Positions 14,440 to 22,187 of a stretch of 32,812 nucleotides of DNA are shown piece by piece. The position numbers and the translations under genes were made by a program. Position 1 is the stretch's first letter, and each line of letters starts with the position of its first letter. The stretch comes from Chloroflexota bacterium (lineage in GTDB: Bacteria > Chloroflexota > Anaerolineae > Anaerolineales > UBA11858). Under the pieces are notes generated by a model. It ran no database searches, was not told the origin of the DNA, and saw nothing but the letters and a program-made list of their open reading frames with translations. The stretch spans positions 1 to 32,812 of the forward strand of contig VGOC01000031.1 of assembly GCA_016865865.1 (NCBI GenBank), given 5' to 3'.

Positions 14440-16872
14440 TCAACCAATCCCCGTCCGCCCACCTCTCCAACAGGCTGCCAGAAACGCCCCGGCGTATGCG
14501 CACGCTCCACAAAGCATCACGACAGTAAACCCAAAACTCAACGTAAAGATCGCCGCTAAAACCGAAGCCACTACCGAAGCGCAGCCGTTGATCGCCCAGG
14601 CCCAGGGAGTCCATTGCGGGGCCTGCTTTTCCAGCCAGGCTAGCCCCAAGGGGAAGGGGAAACCCATCAACAACCCCAGGGGAGCTAGCGTTACGATTGC
14701 CGCCCCCAGACGAGCCAAGAGAGGCCAGCCTAAAACGAAATCCAGCAGATGGGACATCGCCAGGGGCAGGGCTATAGCCAGGCATGCCAACCCGCCAAAA
14801 GCAGATCGCCTGGGCAGCCACTCTGCTCTCGCCAGTGCGCTCCCCGCACCGGAGGAGGACAACAACACCCCCACCACGACGGTGAATGCGTAGATCGGCT
14901 GACCGAAGAGGATAATCCATTGCTGGATGAGGGGGATTTCTACAAACAGGAAGGCTACGCCCAGCAAAGCGAAATATAGGAATATCCTGAACGCTCTCCT
15001 CTCTTCGTGCAACCTGGCCGATGAACGTCTCTGCAGAAACAAGGGAAGCAAAATCAAAACCCCGCTCAACGTCACCACTAACGCCAGCAATGCAATCAAT
15101 ACCAGATACCCACTACCCCCAAAAGGCTGCCAGGTCATCCCCAAGGTATTCAACACTTCAGGGGTCTGCGCCCAGGTGAAGAAATGGAAGAAGAACGGCC
15201 GGTTATCAACCGCTGGTCGGATGTCGTATGGATATGACGCATAATACCCCTCTCTCGGAGACGTTGCCAATAACTCCCTTACCTGGAAGTAATAGACTGA
15301 TTCTGGCAGCCTGTTGAAGCGGTTGGTTTCCGACTCCCGAATATCGGGCGCCCAGACGAAATCGTAGCGGCGGCTCTCCACGAATTCACGCGCCGCCGAT
15401 AACTCCCCGGCTGCCCAGCCATCGGGTTTGACCAGCACGGTCATGGTTTGTACGCTGCGATAAGCAACCAGGGCATCCCGTGGGGAGATTCGACCCTGCT
15501 CGTCCAACGCCTCCACCAGCGTGGCGATCAGGCGCAGCTCCTCGCTGGGAGGGCTTTGTAGCCAGCGCGTGGCTACTAACATGCCGCCAGGAGATAATCG
15601 CTCGATGGCATCTGCGAGGGCTTCTACAGTCAGCACATAATCCTCCCCCAGGCTATAGGCGCCGCTGGTGACCGGCCGGTAAGCATCGGTGAGGGGGAAA
15701 TAGACGATGTCGAATGACACTTCATGACGGTGCAGATATACCCGTGCCGATCCCGTGACTACCCGCACATGAGCATGGGAATAGATGTCGAATTCCGGCG
15801 CTGTCTGAGCTACTGCCTGGCGGATCGAAGGATCTTCGATCACGGCGGTAATCTCATCGGCGCCGCCAGCCAAAGCCTGGAGCACCCCCAGGCCGCCGCC
15901 CGGCTCGATCACGAATACTTCGGCATCCGGCTTCAGAGAAAAAGCCAGGGCTTCGGGCATCCAGGCCGCGGCATCGAAGGTTTCGGGAGCGGCCAGGGTG
16001 ATCGGCTGCAAAGCATCGGCGTCTATGGAGAGGCCCAGTTGAGGGGGTGGATTCCCCAAATATTGATAACTCAGCCCAGGCAGACGGCGCGTGGCAGCGT
16101 CCGCGATCACATCCACACGGGAGATAGCATTCCAGCGCCCATAGATGCTCTGAGAGCCGGGAACCAGGCGGGCATAGGACAGGCCTTTATAGGGCGAGAT
16201 CACCATCCCCAGGGGCGAGATCATCCCCCGATTTGCAGCGACCAACCCCACAAAAGAAAGCAAGCCCAGACTCAAAAAAGAGATCAACCCCGCTCGACTC
16301 CTGGAAAAATCTCTGTTAGCCCCTTTTTCCACAAGAAACAGCGCAGATAGAACTCCCATCAGCGCGCTCATCAGCACCGCGCCGGGCACGCCCGCCAATG
16401 AAAGGGACAACGGGGCGAGCAATGCGCCCAGGGAAGAACCTAGCAAATTGGCCGCATAGATGAGGTGTGATTTACCCCTGGTGAGCGCCAGCGCGCCGCC
16501 AATCCCCAGGCCGCTCACCAGGAACGGGATGGTCAAGGCCAGGTAATACAGCAAGAAATAGACGATCTGTCGCCGTTCCCAGGCAATGCTGTAAGAGTCG
16601 AAAGGCAGCCAATTCACCCCCGCGTAGGCAAGGCTGACGCCTGCGGCAAAGCCCAGGCCTGCCCAGAACAGCAACCGCTCCAGGGGGATTGCGCGCAGCC
16701 GAGGAAAAACACTCAACAACGCGCCGCTGGCCCCAAAACCAAGTAATGCCAGACTGACCACCAAAAAGGCAAAATGGTAGAATTGGGCTACAGCCAACAG
16801 CCGGGTGAGGGTGCTCTCGAACAGCAGGGTGGCAGCCGCCAGAGCGGCTACGCTGAAGTTTCGACGATACAT
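14440..16872 (-). CDS. Membrane protein with central spermidine-synthase-like domain
   Basis: An 810-residue protein with an N-terminal block of about seven transmembrane helices (1-215), a soluble SAM-binding Rossmann domain (about 310-450; IEPGGGLGVLQALAGGADEITAVIEDP, then FDIVYFPLTDAYRPVTSG), and a C-terminal block of about seven helices. This is the layout of the fused MFS/spermidine-synthase-like family, whose function is not established. No full polyamine-binding signature could be confirmed, so I do not claim spermidine synthesis. The track begins at 16986, but those 38 codons run through the hairpin element. ATG 16872 (MYRRNFSVAALAAATLLFES) begins the first helix and is the sensible start. 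Convergent with the HNH gene. Confidence 0.8.
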   Translation of the reverse strand: MYRRNFSVAALAAATLLFESTLTRLLAVAQFYHFAFLVVSLALLGFGASGALLSVFPRLRAIPLERLLFWAGLGFAAGVSLAYAGVNWLPFDSYSIAWERRQIVYFLLYYLALTIPFLVSGLGIGGALALTRGKSHLIYAANLLGSSLGALLAPLSLSLAGVPGAVLMSALMGVLSALFLVEKGANRDFSRSRAGLISFLSLGLLSFVGLVAANRGMISPLGMVISPYKGLSYARLVPGSQSIYGRWNAISRVDVIADAATRRLPGLSYQYLGNPPPQLGLSIDADALQPITLAAPETFDAAAWMPEALAFSLKPDAEVFVIEPGGGLGVLQALAGGADEITAVIEDPSIRQAVAQTAPEFDIYSHAHVRVVTGSARVYLHRHEVSFDIVYFPLTDAYRPVTSGAYSLGEDYVLTVEALADAIERLSPGGMLVATRWLQSPPSEELRLIATLVEALDEQGRISPRDALVAYRSVQTMTVLVKPDGWAAGELSAAREFVESRRYDFVWAPDIRESETNRFNRLPESVYYFQVRELLATSPREGYYASYPYDIRPAVDNRPFFFHFFTWAQTPEVLNTLGMTWQPFGGSGYLVLIALLALVVTLSGVLILLPLFLQRRSSARLHEERRAFRIFLYFALLGVAFLFVEIPLIQQWIILFGQPIYAFTVVVGVLLSSSGAGSALARAEWLPRRSAFGGLACLAIALPLAMSHLLDFVLGWPLLARLGAAIVTLAPLGLLMGFPFPLGLAWLEKQAPQWTPWAWAINGCASVVASVLAAIFTLSFGFTVVMLCGACAYAGAFLAACWRGGRTGIG

Positions 16873-16887
16873 GACAAACCAATTATA

Positions 16888-17005
16888 TACTAAACGGGGA
16901 AGCTCTCGAAAAAGGGGTGTAGGGCGTGCTTCGCACGCCCTACACCCCTTTTTCGGGCGATACCCTGCCAGGTCTTGCGTGTACACTTCTCATTCAGGTT
17001 TAGTA
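16888..17005. repeat. Hairpin element 1 (23-bp perfect stem)
   Basis: A perfect inverted repeat (arms 16907-16929 and 16933-16955, loop TTC) with core GGGCGTGCTTCGCACGCCC sits inside a segment bounded by TACTAAAC at 16888 and its inverse GTTTAGTA ending at 17005. The flanking arms also match partly. It has no coding content. It lies between the 5' end of the membrane protein gene and the IS630 element, whose TA target is the last two bases of this element. It is structurally like the elements at 22065 and 24207. Confidence 0.6.
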
Positions 17006-17067
17006 CACCGTAAAATAAGTTCTTGAAATGTTTTGACAAAACCTGCCTGCTGGATGAAAATAGCAGG

Positions 17068-17490
17068 ATGAAAAAACAACATGTCCAACTCAGTCCGTCC
17101 GATCGAGAGTATCTCGAAGCCCTGACCCGTCAGGGAGAACAAACCGCCAAAATGTATCGTCGCGCGCTGGCCTTACTGGAATTAGATCGTGGCAAGACCT
17201 ATTCGGCGGTGTCCGAAACGTTACATGTCACGATTCCAACCTTATCCGTTTGGGCCGCGAAGTACACTGAAAGCGGATTGGAGGTTCTGCAAGATCAACA
17301 TCGTTCGGGACGACCGATCGAGATTGATGGAATCCAGCGAGCCAAGATTACGGCCTTGGCTTGTAGTACACCGCCAGAAGGCTATGCCCAGTGGAGTTTG
17401 CGGTTGTTGGCCGACAAAGTGGTGGAACTGGGCTATTGCGAGCACATTTCCCACACGGAGGTGGGACAGGTGTTAAAAAAAACGAACTGA
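17068..17490 (+). CDS. IS630 transposase, upstream frame (helix-turn-helix part)
   Basis: The N-terminal half of the transposase. A helix-turn-helix region (KMYRRALALLELDRGKTYSAVSETLHVTIPTLSVWAAKY) binds the element ends, followed by a second winged-helix-like stretch (GRPIEIDGIQRAKITAL). I place the start at ATG 17068 (MKKQHVQLSPSD). The longer track version begins in the terminal region at 17023. The frame ends with TGA soon after a run of eight A residues, where translation can move into the catalytic frame. Confidence 0.85.
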   Translation: MKKQHVQLSPSDREYLEALTRQGEQTAKMYRRALALLELDRGKTYSAVSETLHVTIPTLSVWAAKYTESGLEVLQDQHRSGRPIEIDGIQRAKITALACSTPPEGYAQWSLRLLADKVVELGYCEHISHTEVGQVLKKTN

Positions 17491-18197
17491 AGCCGCATCT
17501 CAAACGCACCTGGTGTATCGGGACGTTGGACAGCCGTTTCCTGGCACGCATGGAGCAAATTCTGGAGCTCTATGCCCTGCCTTACGACCCGCTTTATCCC
17601 GTGATTTGCTTCGATGAACGGCCTTGCTTTCTGATCGGAGATAAAATCGAACCGCTGGCACTGCAAACTGGCAAGGTACGCAAAGAACACTATGCCTATG
17701 AAAAGCTCGGCTCGTGTGCGTTGCTGGCGTCCATTGAACCTTTGACAGGCAAGCGATTGGCGCAGGTGCATCCTCAGCGCACAAAACGAGAATACACGCT
17801 CTTTTGTCTGGCCTTGGCAAACATGTATCCTGAAGCTATCAAGATTCGATTGGTGCAAGACAACTTGAACACGCACGACACCAGCGCCTTTTACGAAAAT
17901 CTACCTGCCGACGAAGCCTTGGCGTTGGCCGAACGGTTTGAATTCTACTTCACGCCGAAATCCGCCAGTTGGTTGAACATGATCGAGATCGAATTTTCTG
18001 CACTGGCTCGGCAATGCTTGCATCGTCGCATTCCAACGATTGAACGACTGGAACAAGAAATTCTGGCTTTGGTCGAGGAGCGTGCTTCCAATCAAATCAA
18101 AATCAATTGGCAATTCTCGATACAATCAGCTCGCACCAAACTCAACTCGCATTACACTGCCGTTCAAAACGACAACAAAAAATTCGCAGAAACTTAA
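17391..18197 (+). CDS. IS630 transposase, downstream frame (DDE catalytic part)
   Basis: The catalytic half, expressed as a fusion by frameshifting. Meaningful residues begin at about 17475 (KKNELKPHLKRTW). The 28 codons before that in the track are out of frame with the real protein. The DDE triad is visible as ICFDERP (first Asp), LVQDNLNTH (second Asp) and SASWLNMIEIEFS (Glu), the IS630 pattern. The combined protein is about 375 residues, normal for the family. No internal stop or deletion is seen. Confidence 0.88.
   Translation: MEFAVVGRQSGGTGLLRAHFPHGGGTGVKKNELKPHLKRTWCIGTLDSRFLARMEQILELYALPYDPLYPVICFDERPCFLIGDKIEPLALQTGKVRKEHYAYEKLGSCALLASIEPLTGKRLAQVHPQRTKREYTLFCLALANMYPEAIKIRLVQDNLNTHDTSAFYENLPADEALALAERFEFYFTPKSASWLNMIEIEFSALARQCLHRRIPTIERLEQEILALVEERASNQIKINWQFSIQSARTKLNSHYTAVQNDNKKFAET
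17473..17484 (+). other. Predicted -1 frameshift site (A8 run)
   Basis: The sequence TTAAAAAAAACG holds eight A residues at 17475-17482. The upstream frame reads TTA AAA AAA ACG AAC TGA, and the catalytic frame is -1 relative to it. An A-run shift of the ribosome or polymerase would join the two halves, as known for several IS families. Confidence 0.75.
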
Positions 18198-18243
18198 TTT
18201 ACGGTGTATTTACGGGTGTTTCGTAAATTATGATGACATATAG

Positions 18244-18558
18244 TGGACCCGTAAATTCAGACACGAAAAAGGGCGCGGTTAAGGTACACTTTGACCATGA
18301 TCCGCAAACGCTACACGCCCAACCAGAAAGCCAGCCTCGTGCTGGAACTGTTCAAGGAAGAAGATACGTTGCCCCAAGTCGCGTCCCGACACGGCGTCCA
18401 TCCTAACCAGCTTCGCAAGTGGTATGCTGGGTCTACCCCCAAGGGAAGGCGAGAAGGACTGGCTGCGTGGCTCGTTCCTCTCGTCTTTCATTTCCGGCTG
18501 GAGAAAGGCCAGCCCCACCTTAACCAACCCCATTTTTGTGTCTTGACAAATGGGTCCA
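18244..18558 (+). mobile_element. Internally deleted IS3-type element (mini-IS)
   Basis: About 315 bp bounded by TGGACCC...GGGTCCA. The ends match over about 30 bp: TGGACCCGTAAATTCAGACA on the left against TGGACCCATTTGTCAAGACA from the right end inverted, followed by ACAAAAA-GGG in both. The interior keeps only the start of an IS3-type OrfA. OrfB with the catalytic domain is missing. It could be moved only by a transposase acting in trans. It lies directly after the IS630 element. Confidence 0.75.
18297..18422 (+). pseudogene. Remnant of IS3-family OrfA
   Basis: Only the N-terminal helix-turn-helix is preserved: MIRKRYTPNQKASLVLEL through ASRHGVHPNQLRKW, a standard IS3-family OrfA start of about 42 residues. 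Beyond that the reading frame continues into unrelated sequence (AWLVPLVFHFRLEKG...) that does not resemble OrfA or OrfB. The track extends the ORF to 18869, well past the right end of the element and into the antisense of the ATPase gene, so the tail is not real coding sequence. Confidence 0.75.
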
Positions 18559-18649
18559 CCCTACTATTATCACCAACAAGTATAGCCAAGTCCCAGAAAA
18601 ACACAAGTGGGAAAATGCACGAACGCTGTTCGCATCACGCTGCGGCAGT

Positions 18650-20341
18650 TTACCCCAATAACCGGGCCAGTTGTTCCAGATCATCCCCCGTAGAAATATG
18701 TAATCCCGACTGGCGAGCAAATTTCGTAGCCTCCGGGGTGAAACCATCGCGGGAGATCATCCAACCCTCAGCCTCCAACAGGGCAGCTTGTTTGACTAAC
18801 TGTTCCAATTCTTTACGCCCGGCGCGCTTGCCGCGCCACTTGATGGATACTGCCCATCGCCTGCCTTGAAGACGAAGCGCATCGGATGTAAATTCTGCCA
18901 GGGCGTCTAGCTCGATCTGTCCATCAGGTGAACGATACCCTTCCACATGGTCAATATTCGGAAGCGCCAGATTTCCCGCCTCGTCCCCCTCCCGCCCGAA
19001 CAGAACTGCCGGAACTTCCTGTCCTGTAAAGCGCCGTATCAATTCGCGCACTTCAGCTTCCTTTGCACGGCCCAACTCACTCGACGCATGCTGGAAGCGT
19101 TCTTCCAGGTCGGATACTAACCCGATCAGATCTTCACAGCGCGGAAACGCGTCTATCTCGACCCCCTTGCTGACGTAAGCGACCCAAAAACGCAGTACAG
19201 CATCCCGGAACTGGTATATGCGATCCTGCTCTTCTACCAGGTCCACTTCACTAAGCCAGCGCAGGTATTCACGCACTGCGTTTGGCGATTTTCTCAAGGC
19301 GCGGGCGATCTCTGAGATCGTAAATCCTTGTTCCTCGGCCAGGAATTGAAGAATGGCTTTCAACATGCCATAACCGCGGGCGCGTTGAAGCGAAAGGTCA
19401 TAGACGTAGCGACAGTAGTTGTATATTTGACCGCCGCGCCACAACGTTTCGAGCAAGAAGGCGTATCGCACGGCATCGGTGGCAACTGTCTCACCGTCTT
19501 GGTCCATGCGGCTCAATCGCTGTACCAACGCGGTGACGTAGAATGGATATCCTGCCGTGTACCGATAGATTTCAGCATAGGTATCCGGGGCAAACTCCGC
19601 TCCCAGCTTACGAATCAATACTTCGGCATCCTGTTGGCTGAATGGTTCCAGGGTCAGAGTTTCGAACTGTAAGAAAAGCGGCGCCTCCGGTGACTGAAAT
19701 AGTTTCATCATGGCGGTCATGGCTGAACCAGCTACTACATAAGCCACGTGATTTTGTCCAGACAGTGAAGCCCGGAAGTATTTCAACGGTTCACGAACGC
19801 CGGGGTAATGGCTGAGCGTGCTGATCTCAGTAAATTCATCCAGAAAGAGAACCATCTTGATATCGAGTTCCTGAGCGAGTTTCTCAGGGAAATCGAAAGC
19901 AAGCTTCATCAGCAACGCCTGATCGGGTTTGCTTCGCGATAACTCCCGCAGCAGGGAGCCAGATACTTGTGAAACGACCTCCGAACGACTGGCAGCGCTT
20001 TCCAGGAGTCGTTCAATCGTCAGATAGGCGTCTATGTTTCCCTGGCCTCCTTCCAACACCCAGTAAACAACCAAACCAATGTATCGCTGGGAGAACAATT
20101 CAGGGGAGGTACATATTTCTTCGAAGTCCATGTAGACTGGCCTGATACCCGCCTGGGTGGATGTTCGAGCGACTTGTTCCTGGATCACTAGAGTCTTGCC
20201 GACGCGGCGGAGTCCCCACAAGGCCACCCGGCGGGGTTTGCCCTCTCGCAAGTCTTCGACGACGCTCTGAAGGAGGCTTAGTTCGTGTACGCGGTTGGTG
20301 AAGATTTGACGAAGATATGGAGGGTAGATATTGGCAAGCAT
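18650..20341 (-). CDS. ATPase with C-terminal nuclease-like domain (archaeal-ATPase/DUF234 type)
   Basis: A STAND/AAA-like ATPase. Numbers follow the track ORF, which begins five codons earlier. Walker A is GLRRVGKT (48-55), Walker B is KMVLFLDEFTE (168-177), and the sensor-like VVAGSAMTAMM follows. A winged helix (FTISEIARALRKSPNAVREYLRWL, about 345-370) precedes a C-terminal domain resembling the PD-(D/E)XK fold: QIELDALAEF then WAVSIKWRGK (480-508). The usual Glu before Lys is Ser, so cleavage activity is doubtful. Proteins of this class are common in archaea and Chloroflexota and poorly understood. Defence or mobile-element functions have been suggested. I start at ATG 20341 (MLANIYPPYLRQ) behind GACAGG. 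The track uses TTG 20356. It has its own promoter with repeated sites. It is flanked downstream by mobile elements. Confidence 0.82.
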   Translation of the reverse strand: MLANIYPPYLRQIFTNRVHELSLLQSVVEDLREGKPRRVALWGLRRVGKTLVIQEQVARTSTQAGIRPVYMDFEEICTSPELFSQRYIGLVVYWVLEGGQGNIDAYLTIERLLESAASRSEVVSQVSGSLLRELSRSKPDQALLMKLAFDFPEKLAQELDIKMVLFLDEFTEISTLSHYPGVREPLKYFRASLSGQNHVAYVVAGSAMTAMMKLFQSPEAPLFLQFETLTLEPFSQQDAEVLIRKLGAEFAPDTYAEIYRYTAGYPFYVTALVQRLSRMDQDGETVATDAVRYAFLLETLWRGGQIYNYCRYVYDLSLQRARGYGMLKAILQFLAEEQGFTISEIARALRKSPNAVREYLRWLSEVDLVEEQDRIYQFRDAVLRFWVAYVSKGVEIDAFPRCEDLIGLVSDLEERFQHASSELGRAKEAEVRELIRRFTGQEVPAVLFGREGDEAGNLALPNIDHVEGYRSPDGQIELDALAEFTSDALRLQGRRWAVSIKWRGKRAGRKELEQLVKQAALLEAEGWMISRDGFTPEATKFARQSGLHISTGDDLEQLARLLG

Positions 20342-20355
20342 AGACACCTGTCTCA

Positions 20356-20390
20356 ATCAATTGACTTATAAATCAATTGACTGGATTATA
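20356..20390 (-). promoter_or_regulatory. Promoter and tandem operator-like repeats of the ATPase gene
   Basis: A perfect -10 TATAAT (minus strand, 20390-20385) is followed by two identical copies of AGTCAATTGAT (20382-20372 and 20366-20356), 16 bp apart, each with a CAATTG palindrome. The copies cover the expected start site and leader of the ATPase gene, a natural place for a repressor. No clear -35 box. A Shine-Dalgarno and ATG 20341 follow. Confidence 0.5.
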
Positions 20391-20421
20391 ACACAGCTTC
20401 AGCCTATCGGCGGAACTTCGA

Positions 20422-22041
20422 TCACCTCAATCCTGCCAGCTCCTGCAAGAAATGCCAGTTTGCCAGGCGGTCGGCCTGGGCATCCAAAAGGATTTGATCG
20501 GGCGCGCCGTCCTTCTTGAAGTTCCTGGCGAAGCGGCCTTCGGAGCGGGCGAAGGTGATGAAGTCAATCATCTCGCCAGTCTTGGGGATGGTGTACCAGT
20601 CTTCTTTCATGGCCGGGTTGCCCTTCAAATCCAGGCGTTCACGGATGGTCTCCCCGTTGCGGGGATCGTAAACGAAGATCGGGAAGGCGCGCGATTCGAC
20701 CGCCAGCTTGGACTGATAGCGACTCATATCATCGGCCACGCCATGCTCCGGCTGGCAGGTCGTGTAGACCACCACCACCGCCGGGCCGGGGAAGCTATTG
20801 GCGTCCATCACCGCCTTGAAGAAGTGATTGGGGATCGAAGCTACGGTCTGCGCCACGTACGTATTGGGATGCATCATCAAAATCCGACCGATCTCTTTGC
20901 GCTGCTCCTGCTTCCCGCCAAGCGCGCTGCCAATCGCCGACATCTTTGCATCCTGGCCCATGAAGGAGGCCGTGCTGGTCTGACCGCCGGTATTCGAGTA
21001 AACCTGAGTGTCCAGCACCAGGACTTTGATATCCATCCCCGAGGCCAGCATCCGGCTCAGGGATTGGAAACCAATATCGAACATGGCGCCATCCCCCCCA
21101 ATCGTCCAGATGCGCTTATTCTTCCAGCCTATCTGATCCCAGCGGGCGCGCACGCCCATCGCCACCGCAGGGGCGTTCTCGAAGAGCGAGTTCGTCCACG
21201 GGACGATATACGGGTTGTAGGGATAGGTCGAGCCGTAGACGGTGTTGCACCCCGTGGCGGCGACCAGGCCGATATTTTCCTGTCCGTACTGATAACCGGT
21301 AGCGGCCAACATCATGCGCAAGGCTGTGGCTTCTCCGCAACCGGCGCAGGAACCCGCGCCGCCCGTGAAGAGCATGGCCTTCTCGGAGAGCATATAATCC
21401 ACCGGCAAACGATCACTGACGAACTCATCCGGCGTGGGCGGCAGGCTGCGATAGAAGGCGATGGCGGCCTGATATTTTGGCACGGTCTCATCCTGCTTGG
21501 GGATCATCTTCAAGGCGTTATACCCCAGGTCGTGGCAGACCTCCACGCACTCCGCGCAGCCCTTACACTTAGTAGGATCTATGAATATGCCGAACTTACC
21601 GGGGTCCTGGCCGCGCTTTTCTTTGGAGGTGTAGAATTTGGTGGTGACGGCGAACTGATTGCTCAAATACTGGCGTTGTTCGGCGTCATCCACCGCGGCC
21701 AGGCGGGCTTCCAGTTCGTCCACTTCGATAACCTTGCCCAAAATAGCCGTGTCGGGGCACTCGACCACACACGACATGCAGCCCACGCAGTTCTCATGAT
21801 TGTATTCCGGGATCTCGGGGGCCAGGAAACTGAAATCTCGCCGGGCAGCCGTCCCGGCAGGGATCAGGCTGCGCGCCAGGTTGACATCGGCGGGCAAATT
21901 CCCCGGGCCAGAACCATCAGCGTAACCTTCCAGCACGCGCTCGAAAAAGGCCTCCACATCAACCACATCCGGGCTGTATCCGCCGTTATCTTTGCCCTTG
22001 CTGATTTCTGTAACTTCGATTTTATCGGTTGTAATACCCAT
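20422..22041 (-). CDS. porB: Pyruvate:ferredoxin oxidoreductase, fused ferredoxin (delta) and beta (TPP) subunits
   Basis: Oxidatively decarboxylates pyruvate to acetyl-CoA and CO2, reducing ferredoxin. Residues about 80-180 hold two 4Fe-4S motifs (CVGCMSCVVECP and CKGCAECVEVCHDLGY), equal to the delta subunit. The rest is the TPP-binding beta subunit with SCAGCGEATALRMML, GCNTVYGSTYPYNPY, the TPP motif IGGDGAMFDIGFQSLSR and DTQVYSNTGGQTS, plus further cysteines for the proximal cluster (CQPEHG). 539 residues in all. Start ATG 22041 with AAAGGATG upstream. Encoded after porA on the same strand, with a 145 bp gap filled by a hairpin element. The substrate could also be another 2-oxoacid, but the motifs favour pyruvate. 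Confidence 0.92.
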   Translation of the reverse strand: MGITTDKIEVTEISKGKDNGGYSPDVVDVEAFFERVLEGYADGSGPGNLPADVNLARSLIPAGTAARRDFSFLAPEIPEYNHENCVGCMSCVVECPDTAILGKVIEVDELEARLAAVDDAEQRQYLSNQFAVTTKFYTSKEKRGQDPGKFGIFIDPTKCKGCAECVEVCHDLGYNALKMIPKQDETVPKYQAAIAFYRSLPPTPDEFVSDRLPVDYMLSEKAMLFTGGAGSCAGCGEATALRMMLAATGYQYGQENIGLVAATGCNTVYGSTYPYNPYIVPWTNSLFENAPAVAMGVRARWDQIGWKNKRIWTIGGDGAMFDIGFQSLSRMLASGMDIKVLVLDTQVYSNTGGQTSTASFMGQDAKMSAIGSALGGKQEQRKEIGRILMMHPNTYVAQTVASIPNHFFKAVMDANSFPGPAVVVVYTTCQPEHGVADDMSRYQSKLAVESRAFPIFVYDPRNGETIRERLDLKGNPAMKEDWYTIPKTGEMIDFITFARSEGRFARNFKKDGAPDQILLDAQADRLANWHFLQELAGLR

Positions 22042-22064
22042 GATTACTCATCCTTTCAATATAT

Positions 22065-22187
22065 GAGTCCACTGAAAAAACTCCAGAACGAGGCGGCGGG
22101 GCGGCATATATGGGGGTGCGTGCTGCGCACGCACCCCCATATATATGCCGCCCCGAATCCTCTACATGTAGTTTTTGCAGTTGACTC
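22065..22187. repeat. Hairpin element 2, between porA and porB
   Basis: A 123-bp element with terminal inverted repeats: GAGTCCACTGAAAAAACT at the left and the inverse of AGTTTTTGCAGTTGACTC at the right. Inside is a GC-rich stem (22098-22154; GGGGCGGCATATAT...GGGTGCGTGC, loop TGC), perfect apart from one extra AT in the right arm. Its right end supplies the TGA stop codon of porA (TTGAGTC). It occupies almost the whole gap inside the por operon and must be transcribed, forming a very stable RNA hairpin. Confidence 0.75.

Larger units (their letters stand above)
17004..18208 (+). mobile_element. Complete IS630-family insertion sequence
   Basis: About 1.2 kb bounded by terminal inverted repeats TACACCGTAAAATAAGTTC (left) and the inverse of AACTTAATTTACGGTGTA (right), differing at a few positions. 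TA dinucleotides flank both ends (17004-17005 and 18207-18208), as expected for the IS630/Tc1-mariner group, which duplicates TA. It carries two overlapping frames encoding one DDE transposase joined by a -1 frameshift. Both ends and all catalytic residues are intact, so it may be recently active. Confidence 0.9.

Noticed and set aside
14440-16872. Calling the membrane protein a spermidine synthase
   Set aside because: The SAM fold is similar, but the flanking helices and lack of a verified polyamine site mean that only family-level similarity is supported.
18437-18869. C-terminal continuation of the IS3 OrfA ORF
   Set aside because: It extends past the element's right end and into the antisense of the ATPase gene, without transposase similarity.
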